From assembly GCA_000729835.1 (NCBI GenBank), contig JFHB01000003.1:1-64000 (forward strand): DNA of 64,000 bases. The letters are read 5' to 3'. The notes under the pieces were generated by a model, which did no database searches, had not been told where the DNA came from, and was given only the letters and a program-made list of their open reading frames with translations. The DNA is from Atkinsonella hypoxylon. Taxonomy: Eukaryota; Ascomycota; Sordariomycetes; Hypocreales; Clavicipitaceae. The number at the start of each line of letters is the position of its first letter. Position 1 is the stretch's first letter. The translations under genes and the position numbers were made by a program. Positions 12,601-24,769 of this stretch are shown here, piece after piece.

Positions 12601-13915
12601 TGATCCGTGCTTTGAGCTGTGGATCAACATTTCTCTTGTCAGCGCTCGCTGCAATGCGCAATGCGCCCGCTAATACGGAATACTATAGTAATAAAGGCAT
12701 AACACAGATGGGCAAGTTCATCATGGTCATTAGTCATGGGCAGGAGAGTCACGCATCCACAATCTGGCAACTTGGCGACGAAGCATCAAACACATCACTA
12801 CCGAGTGTTACCGCGTTGTAGCCCGCGTTGTAGCCCGCGAATCCATGGCGCTCCCAAGACAATCCTGCCGTCGGGAACAGGCTCCGCGATCAAACTTTAG
12901 ATTCTCGAGCATCGGGCTATTCTATTTATCCCAGACGCCTCCACACACGGCCCACCCCAAGGTTCGCAGGTCCAGGTGGCGTACGGAATAGGTGATGCAT
13001 AACGCATCATCAATGCATCATCAATCGTCCCCAGTGCCGGCGCAATTACCCCTGGAAAAGTGGGGCCCGCGTGCAGGGACCTTTGAACCGATTTCTTTCT
13101 TTCCCTCCACGACGTCCCTCTCAAGACAGCCTTCTTCATCGTCATGACCCATCGTACGGAATACACCTCTCGAGTCTTGTTTCAACCACAATACCCGGGT
13201 TTCACTGCATACCATGTGTGGTCCTCTGCCTCGGTATTGGCCCCGTTCTCAAGCAGTAGTAGCTGAACTGTGCATATCTTCGCAGCAGCCGCCAAGTTGG
13301 TAGTCCTCGTCTCGATGTTGGAGTCACACTCAGTAGTAGTAGTTTCCGCGAGAGCACCATGACCACCAGAGTACGACACTACTATCACACCTATGAGCCT
13401 GGGAGAAGAGCAAAAGTCAGTTGATCCCTTGCGTCTATGTCAGACCCAAACCAACCCCCCGAAATAGCTCTTTCAGGTCGCATATGTAATCTACTTGCAG
13501 CAATCGTGACATCAACCAGGGGTTTGATGCAACTCGAACGAGGCATGACATGACAGGTCGGCGCCAATGGCAGCAGCATATGGCCAAGCAGAAGCAAGCA
13601 GACTACCAATCTTCCTCATTCCCCTTCCTTTGTGGTTTTGCGTCTTCTTCCTTCGTTGGCCTCATCCTTGACCTTGACGCTCAGTCCTTGTACACTCGCA
13701 GCTGATCCTTGACCAGCCTACACGCACATCTTTTCAGGAGCCCTTCTTCTCTATCACGTCTATGAGCCGATAACTCGCTGGCCGCTCCCACTTGCGGTAC
13801 GGCTCGTTCATCCGCACTAGCTGGGAGCCAGCCAAGATTCTAACAGACTTCATTTCCGTGCCCGTGGTAGCTCCATCAGGCCCAATCACCGGTACTGGCG
13901 CCAGTGGCTCCGGCG
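9697..13915. other. 4.2-kb intergenic region without a supported gene
   Basis: Contains the promoter and leader of the SYLF gene, then mostly unique non-coding sequence. Visible structure: palindromic CCTAGGTAGG-type words at 10831-10847, a perfect 16-bp palindrome at 11371-11386, an 8-bp tandem repeat at 11267-11324, C and A homopolymers near 11671 and 12560, and TACTCCGTA-type words near 10217. A 237-codon open frame at 11395-12108 shows no domain, and I do not accept it as a gene. Confidence 0.45.
11267..11324 (+). repeat. Tandem repeat, 8-bp unit GATGTAGA, about 6-7 copies
   Basis: Near-perfect copies of GATGTAGA, with one early variant carrying GG, in an intergenic region. A typical polymorphic minisatellite; no coding role. 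Confidence 0.9.
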
Positions 13916-14965
13916 CTATTCACGGCTACTGTATACACGTGTTGACGAGCTTGAATTCTCGCCAATCCAAGTATCCAGCACGTCGCGAAAGGTCTGCACG
14001 TCACTATCCTGTTTCACGTCCGGGTGCTTCACCCACTCGAGCCGCAGCAAAGCCTCAGTGCCTGCTCCTCACGAGGCCCCTCTCGGAAATGCTCATCCAA
14101 GGTAATAGTTTCGCACAAAATGAAGATAACGCCTTGAAGGTCGTCTCGATTTGGGGTGTAGTGCTCCTCAATCATGATACAGTAGTAAACGTCAAAAATG
14201 CAAAGCTTATTCTTCTCATCCATGAGTAGGTTGCGTCTGGCGATATCTTGGTGCATGATGCCTTAGCGATAGTTTATATTGTCTACAACCGACAGAAGCT
14301 GCTGCAGCCATGCCAGACGAAATGGCCTAGCCGTAGCGTCATTGTCTAGAAGAGTGCCGCCTGGAATACAGAGGCTCGTAAAGCCGACAACACACCCCGT
14401 GACGTCGTCCATCACGACGGCGTCAGACCGGACGATGTGCGTATGGTCTCGGGGCAACCGACTCCAACATTAGAGCTTGTATCGTTTTCAAAACATGCCG
14501 TTGTTATGAACCATTTGAAGACAACTTGTGTTTGCGACCCCATCAACCGCCGGATCTTCTGGATAGGTCACCCAGTCCACCTCCGGGCCCGTCCGGTCAA
14601 GCTCGGCCAAGCTCCCAAGCCCGATAGTCTTGACTAGGAAAGGGAGCTGGAATGCGAACAACGGGTGGCAATTCACGCACCTAGTCACATCGATATTCTC
14701 GTCTGTAGACACCTTGATCGGCTAGTCCGGGTGCGAGCACTGAATTCCCCAAAACATCCGCGCCAAGATCATCGAGATGCCTTCGTAACTTTGCCAGGCA
14801 GATTCCTTCTGTTCCCTCGACGTCTTTGACCGGCGCTGGCGGGCTACATGTGACTGAAAAAGTGCCTGCGCAGGTCGTCAGAAATTCGGCAATGTACCAA
14901 GTGTAAGGCCCTCCGTTGACCGCTCCTCAGGACGAATCATAGTCAGGGCTCCAGTAGCGCTTCAT
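13916..14965 (-). pseudogene. Decayed protein-kinase-like gene
   Basis: Minus-strand frames carry coherent kinase-like blocks broken by stops and shifts. In order they are GPEVDWVTYPEDPAVDGV (about 14560-14615), VMDDVTGCVVGFTSLCIPGG (about 14355-14415), a catalytic-loop-like HQDIARRNLLMDE (about 14222-14260), and LRLEWVKHPDVKQDSDVQTF (about 13985-14045). A TAA stop at 14263-14265 falls directly before the catalytic loop, consistent with a CAA-to-TAA change. A one-base shift near 14050 breaks REEQ from LRLEWVKHP, further shifts occur around 14440-14500, and a TAG lies near 14730. The H-x-D-x-A-x-R-N order is that of kinase-like folds. I think it derives from an expanded fungal kinase-like family, but the family assignment is from pattern memory. 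No intact version is in the window. Confidence 0.65.
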
Positions 14966-15716
14966 CAAGACAAAGCACTGAAAGCCGGGAGATGATGGAC
15001 CAGTGGAACAAAGGGCCATAGAGGGAGATAGACAGTAGGTCAGGTGCGGCTGGGATTTATATAAACAGAATCAAGTGCTGGGGTGACGAGAACGTTCCGA
15101 GGCAGGAAAGCAGGCATCGAAAAAAAAAAAATTTTAAAAAAAAAAATTTAAAAAATTAAAAAATTAAAAAAACAGATGTCCGTACCACAGAGCACCCCAG
15201 TCTGCAGCTGATGACCCCTTTTCCAGCAGCGGCGGCCTGATAGAGTGCTTTTCCTTGCAGATGGTGAGAATTCCCTCATGGACGGCAGAAGTGGCTGGCC
15301 AAAGTGGAAAGAATACCTACCATGCCACTGCTTCCCAGAGCAACAGAAGCATGTGGTTCCAATCCTATGACTCGATAGCTTCGTTGCGGTGCTCAGAGGT
15401 CAAGTCTCACGATATCCGTCTGGGTAGAACAGAATTGGCCACCGATTGTAGGCTCCGTGAAAGTGCATCACATACTGAGATGGAAACAGACCCACACATC
15501 CTGCTAGCGCATTCCACGTCCAGAACCACGCCCAGATCTCACAAGATCAGACCGTTCATCCCCAGCGCTTTCATCGACATACCTTCCTACGCCCGACATC
15601 ACATCTCGCAGACCACCCACCTCGAGGGAACCCACAGCACCAGCCCGCACACCCCATCCAGGAGGCCGTAAAACCACCGCCCTCGGAAAACCCCGTCGAG
15701 GCGTTCTGGACGGGCC
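14966..15716. other. Intergenic, upstream of the 67-residue protein gene
   Basis: No supported gene. A near-pure A/T tract lies at 15120-15175. The open frame at 15255-15671 runs into the leader of the next gene and is Ser/Thr/His-rich without a domain, so I treat it as non-coding leader. Confidence 0.45.
15120..15175. repeat. A-rich low-complexity tract
   Basis: Runs of A interrupted only by short T runs over about 55 nt. It could be a degraded poly(A)-tail-like sequence or slippage product. No flanking duplication is evident. Confidence 0.85.
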
Positions 15717-16019
15717 ATGTTGAAGTAAGTCATCAAATTTCAAATTCAATTCCAGGCGTAAAATCCAAGTCCTAGTCCTTCTCGCATATCATCTTCCTCT
15801 GCTGACCGATCTCCCGTCGCCAGAGCGTACAGGAATCTTTCGACCAAGACCCGCGTCGGTGTTGGTTTGGGTTTCATTGCTTGGGGCGTCGTCGGTATTC
15901 ATCTCTCGGATCAGGCTGAAGAAAAGTTCGGATATACTCCTTCAGAAAAAGACAAGGAGGCATTGTGGAAATGGGCGCCAAAGGTCACTACCGTGGACAA
16001 ATCTGAGAGCAAGTCGTAA
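15717..16019 (+). CDS. Small conserved-type single-pass membrane protein (67 aa), possibly mitochondrial
   Basis: Exon 1 is only 8 nt (15717-15724, ATGTTGAA) and joins exon 2 (15824-16019) across a 99-nt GT-AG intron. The product starts MLKAYRNLSTKTRVGVGLGF. A hydrophobic segment at about residues 15-29 (GVGLGFIAWGVVGIHLS) suggests one membrane helix, followed by a charged tail with EEKFGYTPSEKDKEALWKWA. The basic N-terminus followed by a helix would suit an inner mitochondrial membrane protein; this is inference. An upstream AG at about 15759 gives a different reading that does not look protein-like. I do not recognise a named family. Confidence 0.7.
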
Positions 16020-16948
16020 CAGGGAGACGCCGCAACATGCTGGACTGCAACGCAATGCAAACCTGCGCGCTGTACAATAAACTTTATGTAATATGATATT
16101 AGTTCTCACCTGACCGGCTGGGGGTGTCAGCGCTCCCTCACATTGCTTCAACTGCATCTAGTTGTTGAAGAAATCAGTCAGTTCAATGTTGGCTTGCCGA
16201 CACTCAAGCCTCAAGATTGCATTTCGTCCGCCCCTCACCGCAGGACTTACTGGCATCTCTTTGCGTGTCATCTTTCAATTCAATATCACCAGTAAGCGGT
16301 CACGATTGGCCAAGTCTCAGCATGTTCATCAATAATCATTGATCATTGCATCAGTCTAACATATACCGTACGTACTGAACAAGACATAACCACCAATTTT
16401 TCTACGACCGTACCACCCTCCGTGCAGAGCTGTCGCCACACAAGCGCGTAATGGCTAGTGCAGCGTACTGAAAACATCTTTGATCAAGTCCAAGCAATAA
16501 GAGCCGCCGTCAAAAGCTCGCCGAAAACCAAAGTAGCCGACCGACCTCCCCTTTTTCTATCTTGAGCGAAGTCTAGTAATGCAGTTACAACTCCCAGATC
16601 TCTGTCTATCCTTTCAGAAAATTGACAAAATGAGAAAACAATGCAGTCTGCACGACTAGGGGAAAGCTACCGGTTTTGGTAGATAAGAATCAAGAGGAAA
16701 ACGATTACACATGCGGCCGGCACGCACGTCACCTAACGAAAAACCTCCAGATGCAAAGGTCCCGGACAGAGGAGAAAAGAGAAAATTCATGAAACAAGAA
16801 GCAGGAAGGGAAAACCAAAAAGGAACGAAAAGGAATGAATATCAATAATTCAACGCCTCCAGATGCAAACCACCACCCTGAATGCTTTTGTTCAGTCATA
16901 TTACACGGCCTCCCATGACAACATCGCATGAGATTCGGTACGCTGACG
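16020..16948. other. Convergent intergenic region
   Basis: A 3'-to-3' spacer between the small membrane protein and the C2H2 regulator. No supported gene; probably 3' UTRs. Confidence 0.5.
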
Positions 16949-19898
16949 TCAAACAGCTCCAGAATCATCCAACTCTTGTGAAACTGGTTCGAATATCCTT
17001 ATTAAGTCCAACTTGTAATCCTCTTGACTCGATAGCATCTCGGTTTCCTGTGCCGGACTGCATCTCCCCGGTTCGTTGACATTATTTGCGAACAATTGCG
17101 CGTATACAGCTCTTAGTACCCTGCACGAGGCCAACATCTCGTCGTCGGCCTTGTCAGTTGCGGAAAAGCCCGGTCGCAGCAGAGCACAAAGAGCAATTGA
17201 GCTCAGTGCCTTGCTGTTGCGCACTGTTGACCAAGTCTTCTGTTCAGAACGATCAGTGGGCTCTTTGCCTTCATGTAAGCTCCTTAGTTTTTCTGTGGCT
17301 TGAAGAAGCATGTAAGAAATTTCCGCGTCAAGTGAGTCAGGAAATTCCGCGCGACTGGCTGGCTTTGGGCCATCATAGGGTACGACCCAATCATAAGCAA
17401 GCATGTCACTCTCGATCTGCGCATGGTTCACGCTGCCGAATTTGAGTGCAAACCTAATGGTGGCAATCATAACCAGAGCAAGTACCGCATTGCCTACAGT
17501 ATTGATCATACCTGGCTTGATTTGCATCCCATCCTCAAGGAGCACTTGGCGGGCGAAATGTATTTCGGGCTGCGTCGCACGTTGAACACACTGTGCAATA
17601 TTTGACTCAGTGGCATCTCCTTGTGCGAGACCCAACGCTGCAACGCAATCTTCAGCGCTGGCAGCGTGCCATGCAGCTTCACTGCAAGGCAACGGCAGGT
17701 GCACCTCAGAGGGGTCGTACTGGGCCGGTGTCGAAGAGAGCAACTCCACCATCGTATCATATGCAAAGAGAGCGTGCATAAGTCGGACACGCAACTCTTG
17801 GCTGACCCAGGTTGTCCAGTCGAAATGGTCAACCCTCACATCCACCGCATTAGTTTTCGAATGATGGAGAACAGAGTACCCTGATGAATCATTAGATAAG
17901 CCCAGTAATTCGAGTCGACGAGCCTGTGCTGCCATCATTGGAGAAACCTGTAATGCACGCTGCCGCTGCTGTCGAGTTCCGTTGACAAGATGAAGAATGC
18001 TAATCAGGAGCACTGACTGAAGCTCCTCGATACTCGACTCGGTAGCTTCACCAACATCAGCATCCTGCGCATCATCCTTGGACAATATGCGGCAATCACG
18101 TTGCATGGCTGTCCAGAGAGCCTCCATCATTTCCTGCACATTGGACAACACAACCCGCTTTGAGTAGCATGCGCCGATACAGCACATACTTGCAGCTAAG
18201 CCAGGGTGCGCCTCCGTCATTCGCAACGTGCTCGGATGAATTATGGGAATGTGCCGATGAAAGTGAATGTACTGATCGATAAAGTCTTTAGTATTTTCGG
18301 GAGAGAAGTAGAGATTCATGCCCGTCAGCGTAGGGTCAATAGCCTCGTTCGGAGGATGCAGAAAATTGACAATTTGGTTAGAGATTTGGGAGTAGGAGTT
18401 ATGGATATTCGTCGGGATGCCCCACAAAGAGTAACAGACGGGATCGCTGGAGCTGCAATCCGTCGCCCCCGAATCGTGTTTAGGCCCGGTTTTGGTTGCG
18501 ATCTGCGTCTGTCCACGATTAGGGGAATGAAAGAGATTGTTGTTGAGGGGTTGATGCGCACCAGCCTGGAACATCTGAGACCAATCGAGGCCAGATTGTT
18601 GGTTCCCGTTAGATCCACCATACATGGGCATTCCATTTTGACCCGGGGGCATGCTGTAGCTTGGCATCTGCTGGTTGTTCATGGAGTTAGAAACATTCGC
18701 ACCATAGGGCTGAGGAGCTCCCATGCTGGGAGCCATGTTATTCCGGTCTTGAGGACCCCCATGACTGCTGGAGCGAGACAGATGGTTCTGGTGTTCACCA
18801 GCCATGTTGTTCATGCCGTCAGAAACTGGAACAATACCAAAGGGGTGGACCATGCCGTCGGCAGACATGTTATTCAGGCCGTTCAGATGTTGCATTTCTC
18901 CCTCATTACCAAGACCCGCAGCCTTCTGTGCCTGGGCATTCTTCTTAACGTGAGCTTGGGGGTGGGACAAGTGGCTCGCTCCGGTGGGGTTGCCACGGCG
19001 GATGGAGCACTTTTGGAAGTGGCGCTTCAAAATGTCACTTCGAGAAAACGTATCACGGCAAAGCACACACATGTAAGGGCGATCACCAGTATCTAAAAAA
19101 AAGCATGGTCAGTACGCGCTCGAATTGCGCCAAACCCGGAATTCAACCAGGGCTTGCTTCGAGTGAATAGGGTGTGGAACTTGACTTACGGCGAAGGAGA
19201 TGGCGCTTCAAGTGCTTCGCGTGGAGATAAGTCTTGGTGCAGTGAGGGCAAGGGAATTTGCCATCAGCATCCTTGACGGGAATAATGTTACTTTTCGCAC
19301 CATTGCCAGCGGTGGGAGCAGCAGGGCGACCAGGAGCACTGGGTAAAATCCCGCGACGACCTTGCGATCCAACAACGTGTGTAGGTTGTTCTCCCTCCTG
19401 TAACACATTGTTAGGCTGCATCAGAGAGCCATGACCATAAGGAGAAGAGACGCCAGGCTGGGCCAAGAGACCTCCAGGAGGCATGGGACGAAGAACAGGG
19501 GGTGCTCGACCACCGATAGGAGCAGGAGCGATGGGCTGCGGATGAGAGGCAGCAGTCGTTGTCTGTGGCATCATGGGAGCCGACGTGCCGTAACCCTGGT
19601 TGGGGGGATAAGGATTTTGAGCCATTGAATACACTCCAGGTCGCGGCGCGGGCTGCGAAGTATTCTGGTAACTAGGCAAGTTCGTGGCCGAATTTGGAGT
19701 ACCAGGCGTTCGAGGCGTGTGAGGATGGCTACCATAGAGAGGTTGCATTGCAGCAGTTTGAGGCTGTAGAGGCGGCAGAGTCTGAGGAAGAGGCGACCCT
19801 GTCTGAAGCTGGTTGGGAGAAATAGCTGTTGGAGAAGGATATGTCTGTGCCCCAGATGTCCCGTTTATACCATTTGTCGGATATTGAGAACCGTCCAT
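16949..19898 (-). CDS. C2H2 zinc-finger transcription factor with fungal_trans-like domain
   Basis: Predicted 950 residues from two exons, 19898-19190 and 19092-16949. The 97-nt intron splits an Arg/His boundary between the two fingers. Residues 1 to about 210 are Pro/Gln/Ser/Thr-rich. Finger 1 is FPCPHCTKTYLHAKHLKRH (about 217-235). Finger 2 follows a TGDRPY linker: YMCVLCRDTFSRSDILKRHF, ending HFQKC (about 243-265). After an Asn/Gln/Met-rich linker, a helical region starts about residue 430 (QYIHFHRHIPIIHPSTLRMT) and matches the middle homology region that fungal regulators usually pair with Zn2Cys6, here paired with C2H2. Nuclear DNA binding is inferred from the fingers; the target genes are unknown. 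The start is the first ATG, because the longer frame to 20018 begins with TTG. Confidence 0.88.
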
Positions 19899-21696
19899 AC
19901 TCTCCGCGAGACGCGTCTCTAGAGGAAGTTTAGGTAGAAAGGCACGTCGCTCGACCAGAATAGTGAGCGTGGTAAAAGGGTGATGTAGAAGCAAGAACAA
20001 GATCGCGATACGCCTCAAGTGGAGAGATTGGAACAGAGAGATCCGAATCTAGATTAAGACAAGTGGAAGAATAACGGCGCGTGGCCCACGCGAAGGAAGC
20101 AGGCAGACGGCGGCGTTCCGTAGAGGTGGATGAGGCTCGAAGTCCAGGTCCCTCTTGAAAGGTGTGGTATGTTTTGGGGAGGGTTTAAGAGTGGAGAAAT
20201 GGGTCTTGGTCCTTTTTATTTTTTTTCCTTTGTCACTGATCGAGTTTTTCCTGCGAGAGGGGGAGTAGAACTGCCAGGTACGAACGCGCGCAGGATGAAC
20301 CGAGCCAGAATGGTTAGGTGTGAAGGCGATGGAGAAAAAAAAAAGAGTGGGCGTGTATAAAAGAAAAGAATGAAGGGTAAAAAGGTGTTGACTTTGGTGG
20401 TGTGGATTGGGGCGGAACCGTTGCGATGCTTGTTCGATGGTGGCAAGTGGATCCCTTCAAGAACCGCAAGCAGATAAGAGTGGTGCTGGGTCCAGAATAA
20501 AAAAACCAGAAGGAGTGTTTTTTTTTTCCTTTTAAATGCTGCTTCTGTTTGCGTGTCGCGCCAATATTCCGCGGATTCCGCGATTAAATTTGTAAACGCG
20601 ATGCGGCTGCGGCAGCTCGTAAAGGCTTCACTTGCGTGATGAAATGGCACGAACAGAATTTGTTTCTAAGGGGAGAGATGTAGGAGGAAGAAAAGAAAAG
20701 GTTCAGAGGGAGAGAAGGAGAGAGAAGAGGGTAGGCGACTGTCGGTAAAGTGATGGGACGTGGGAAAAGTCGAAGGCAGGAGGGTGTGTGAGTAGAGCGA
20801 CCAAGGCGGGCACCTCGCCATCAGCGTAAACACGAGGGAGGGAGGAGGTACTAGGTACTAGTGACCTTCAGCTACCGCGGTCGGAATGGTACGTACCCAC
20901 AAGGCAAGGAATAGTTAGATGCGCACCCAAACGCGCTCAGCACAGCACAACAAAACAGCACAGCATAGCACAGCAAGCCCGGAGGAGGCAAGATGATGGA
21001 TGATGCACGGCGTCACGGCCAACAGATGAAAAGCCGGCCAGCGCGAGAGAAGGCCAGCTGTGCCGGGCGATTTCCACTGCTAATCCCTCACCCAGTTGTC
21101 AGTTCGTGGCAGTCACGAGCATTTTGCTCAGTCCAGCTATTGTCGTCCATGCCACAATGTAAAATACTCAATCGTTTCAGCTGGTATCTACGGAGTACCT
21201 AGGGCTACGTGTGCACAGTACTCGGCGGTGTTTGGGGGTATTGTCTCCGCCGCTGATAAATATCGTCGCGCCGTGTGGTATCAAATTGAACGAAGTTGCG
21301 CGCACTGTCTTATGGCATCATATACGGAATACTCCGTTCTCTACGATGTGTTTGTTTAGACCTGCTGCGGCATGGGCACTTGTGCGTCCGCTAGTTGCGG
21401 TAGCTCGCAGGTTGCACTTTTGGTCGAGCCATGGCATGAATTATGACAGCACCGCCAGTTTTAAACTTTTCCCTTTGAAGACCTAGATAGATATCTGAGA
21501 CTGGCCTGCCCTCGCCAGGTCTGACACGTCTGACACGATGGCAGTGCTATACCGCCTTTATGCGCGCCGCCCTACTGCCGTGACCATGACTCTTTCATAG
21601 CGTTGCCATACTCTACAGTTCTTGGCGCCTGTCCAGGCAGGCAGGCATCACTTGACGACTAGCAAAGTCTTACTTACTTGCTCATTGAACTTTTCC

Positions 21697-21744
21697 TTTT
21701 TTCTTTTTTCTTTTTTCTTTTTTCTTTTTTCTTTTTTTTTTTTC
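21697..21744 (+). repeat. Poly-pyrimidine tandem repeat (TTTTTTC)n
   Basis: About five copies of a T6-C unit run into a T homopolymer. Intergenic slippage repeat. Confidence 0.9.
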
Positions 21745-22526
21745 TGTGAAACACGTAACCCCTTCCGCTAATTAAGCTTTCCTGATTCCCCTTTAGCAAA
21801 ATCTTTCTGTGAGAGAAGCCGGAATAGAAGAGAGACAGCTGTCCTCGGCCCGTTCATTGCCTCGTGCGGCCAGATTGGGTGTGCGAAAACCCCCTACCTA
21901 GGTAGGCACCTAGGTAGGTACTTTCGTGATTGGCTTTTTAACATAATTAGTCTTTTCCGTCGCACCTACCTAGGTACCTAGTTACCTACGAAGCCTAAAA
22001 AGGCCAAACTGCTACGCGCCAGGTAGCCTGCAAAAGTGCCCACATAAACATTGTGCCTGTGCCTGTTTTGGGGCAATTCCGCCGTACGACTTCGGTAATG
22101 TTGTCGCATATTTGCATGAATCGCAGGCTGGTCGGCGAATCTGCCACTGACGCCATGGCTTAATTCAGGACATCAATCTGATGCACAAACGCACATTCAT
22201 GACAGTTTTTTTTTTTTTTTTTTTCCTCTGCACGAGGCGTTTCCTCTACAGACCACCAAGCATCAGAGCATTTCTGGCGCAAAATGAATACACAAGACAT
22301 GACTCAGCGTCTTCACCTGCCGTCTCAAATTGCTATTGTAAAACATTCAATCTAGATACGAGATCATCTTGGACCCCTGCATGCTTTTATGCTTCGTTCG
22401 AGGGCGGAATTGCGACGTCGTCAGTCACATTTCGCTATCGTGTGCGATGAACTGCACGTGTATGTAGGCAATGGTAACCCATTCATTGCTGGACGGGCAT
22501 TGGCAGAGCTGATAAGACAATGGGAT

Positions 22527-22552
22527 AATATATATATATATATATATATATT
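22527..22552. repeat. (TA)n microsatellite
   Basis: About 12 uninterrupted TA units in intergenic DNA. Confidence 0.95.
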
Positions 22553-24747
22553 TAGAACGAAGTGCGAGAATTATCTGCAGGATTGACGATCCTAGGAGTA
22601 CATACATTACTGAGGTTTCTGCCGGATAAACGGACGGTAGTGTTGGTGTCTTTGCTCTGTTGGTAACGCAGGTCAATATCACAATCCAGTCGTGTTTGAA
22701 AAGATCATAATACAGGGAGTCATGCATGCATACTCGTTCAATCATTCAAAACAATATGATGCGGCCTACTTCCAACTGTGCCGAAGCTCGTTGTCATTGA
22801 TATCGTAGACTTCTCATCATACTACAATCATGCAGGGTTTTGAGACCTGGATGCTGCCCATGGAATCCAAAACCGTGCGAGATCCTTTCTGCGCGGGCCA
22901 TAGTACTGAAAAACTACCTGCCGGCCAATACGCATCTTTACTAACTATACCACGGAACTGCATGGTCACTTCCGAGCAAGTTACTTGCCAGTTCAATCTT
23001 AATGATGCACATTACAGTCAGGACCATGTCTTCCGCTTAGTTCAGCCTGAAGTAGTGTCAGGATCTGCTACACACACAAAACCGCCCGACCCAGGTAGAG
23101 CTCATTACAGCGCTCCAATGCTCCGTATTCCGTAGGCGCCAAAGATGGTAGTTACGGTAAATTCGGCATCAACTCATCCTTGCGCGCGCCTCTCGATTCC
23201 GCGAGTTTTGGTGTGTCAAGGACACAGGGCAATAAGTCATCGAGAATGGCCTCACAGGCTACAGCCCTAGTGATGCGGCATGTCTTGATAGTATCTTGAT
23301 AACCTTAGCCTCGGCTGCGTATCTTACTCGTACTACATACATACCTCAGTAGGCAATGGGCAATTAAGAGCTCCCCTTCCTTTGTGATTAATAGTTTGCT
23401 ATGTGAGGATAAACGCTATAACAAGCGCAACCGCAAACCGTGAATGCTCATACATACAGAACATTATGCAGTGCCCCACGACAGACCCTCTTAGTATATC
23501 TACGACGGAGACGCCCCTCGTCAACTTGTCCAGGCCTCCACCTCTGCGCGTCGGGAAGGCAAGCCGATGCCAGGACTCCCGAATGGATGAGCCAACGTTG
23601 TATCCAGATGAGCTCCATTGCGTGCCGCGGGCAGTGGATAACGCGTCGCGGTGCGGCAACCATGACTTAGGAAGGCTCCTCAACACGCTCGTAGCGTTGC
23701 TTTAACAAACGGGGAAATGTCTGGTCCTACTATGCTCCATTGCAAGTCGCATAGATGAGTAACTGGTGTAATTAATACATAACGCACAGGTATCACGCAT
23801 AGCCCAAAAACAATTGATGTGAACGCATGAAAGCGGAGAGGTTAACAGCTAGTGCGCACCTGAAACGAAAATATAATTGTCTTGGCCAAAGGCACGAGCC
23901 AAATAGAGTCTACAAACTGCAGTAGGACGTCATAAATCGAGTTGGACTGTAAGAATTTGCATTACATTACATTGTGTTAGCTTTGGAAAAAAGGAAAAAA
24001 AAAAAAAAAAGCGTCACCTGATCAAATTCGGGAATAGCCACTAGCGACATCCCCCAACTGTCGTAGCTCACCGCATCGTGAACAGTCTCGGCTTCGGTGT
24101 CACTACGAAAAGCATCAAGGATGTGCCAAATTCTGCTTGTCCTCGTGGCGGGCAAATTGCCGCCCAAGGCTTGGCAACGACCAGGTATGAGTCTTCTAAC
24201 CGAAAATGGCACAGTGACTGACGGTGACGGCGGTCGCTGTTGGCGGCTATAACACAATTGTCTATAGAACATCAGGCTGACTAGCACGATTGAGGGTTCA
24301 GGGATGCGGCACGCAATTAAGCGCCTGGAGGGGAAGAGCTAGGACATGGAATAACACTTGGCAGTGACGGGGATTGAAGATGATGTGCAGGAGGAAAAAA
24401 AAAATCTAAGCTTTACGAGTCAAGAGGTGCACATTCCAGGTGGATTCATGGGCAGCTGGTGTGGTGGCAGGAGTGTGGCAGGAGCAGCAGAGTGGAGTGG
24501 CAAGGAGCGGCAGGCAACAGGGCGCAGCTCTACTGTACCACCAGGGCAAGTCCGTAGGGGAAAGGGATAGAGACATGTGCGGGGCGTACAGTATTGCTGT
24601 ATGGCTGTACAGTGCGTTTATTGCGCTAATTAGCACGGTGTTGGGGGTGTATCGAGTACCTCGGTACGCAATCTCGCTATGCTGAATGCGTTAACCCTGC
24701 CTGGATTGATTGACTCTGCCCTTCGCTGCCTGCTCAACGCAACGCAA

Positions 24748-24769
24748 GACACACACACACACACACACC
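24748..24769 (+). repeat. (AC)n microsatellite
   Basis: About 10 AC units following CGCAAG, in the gene desert. Confidence 0.95.
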
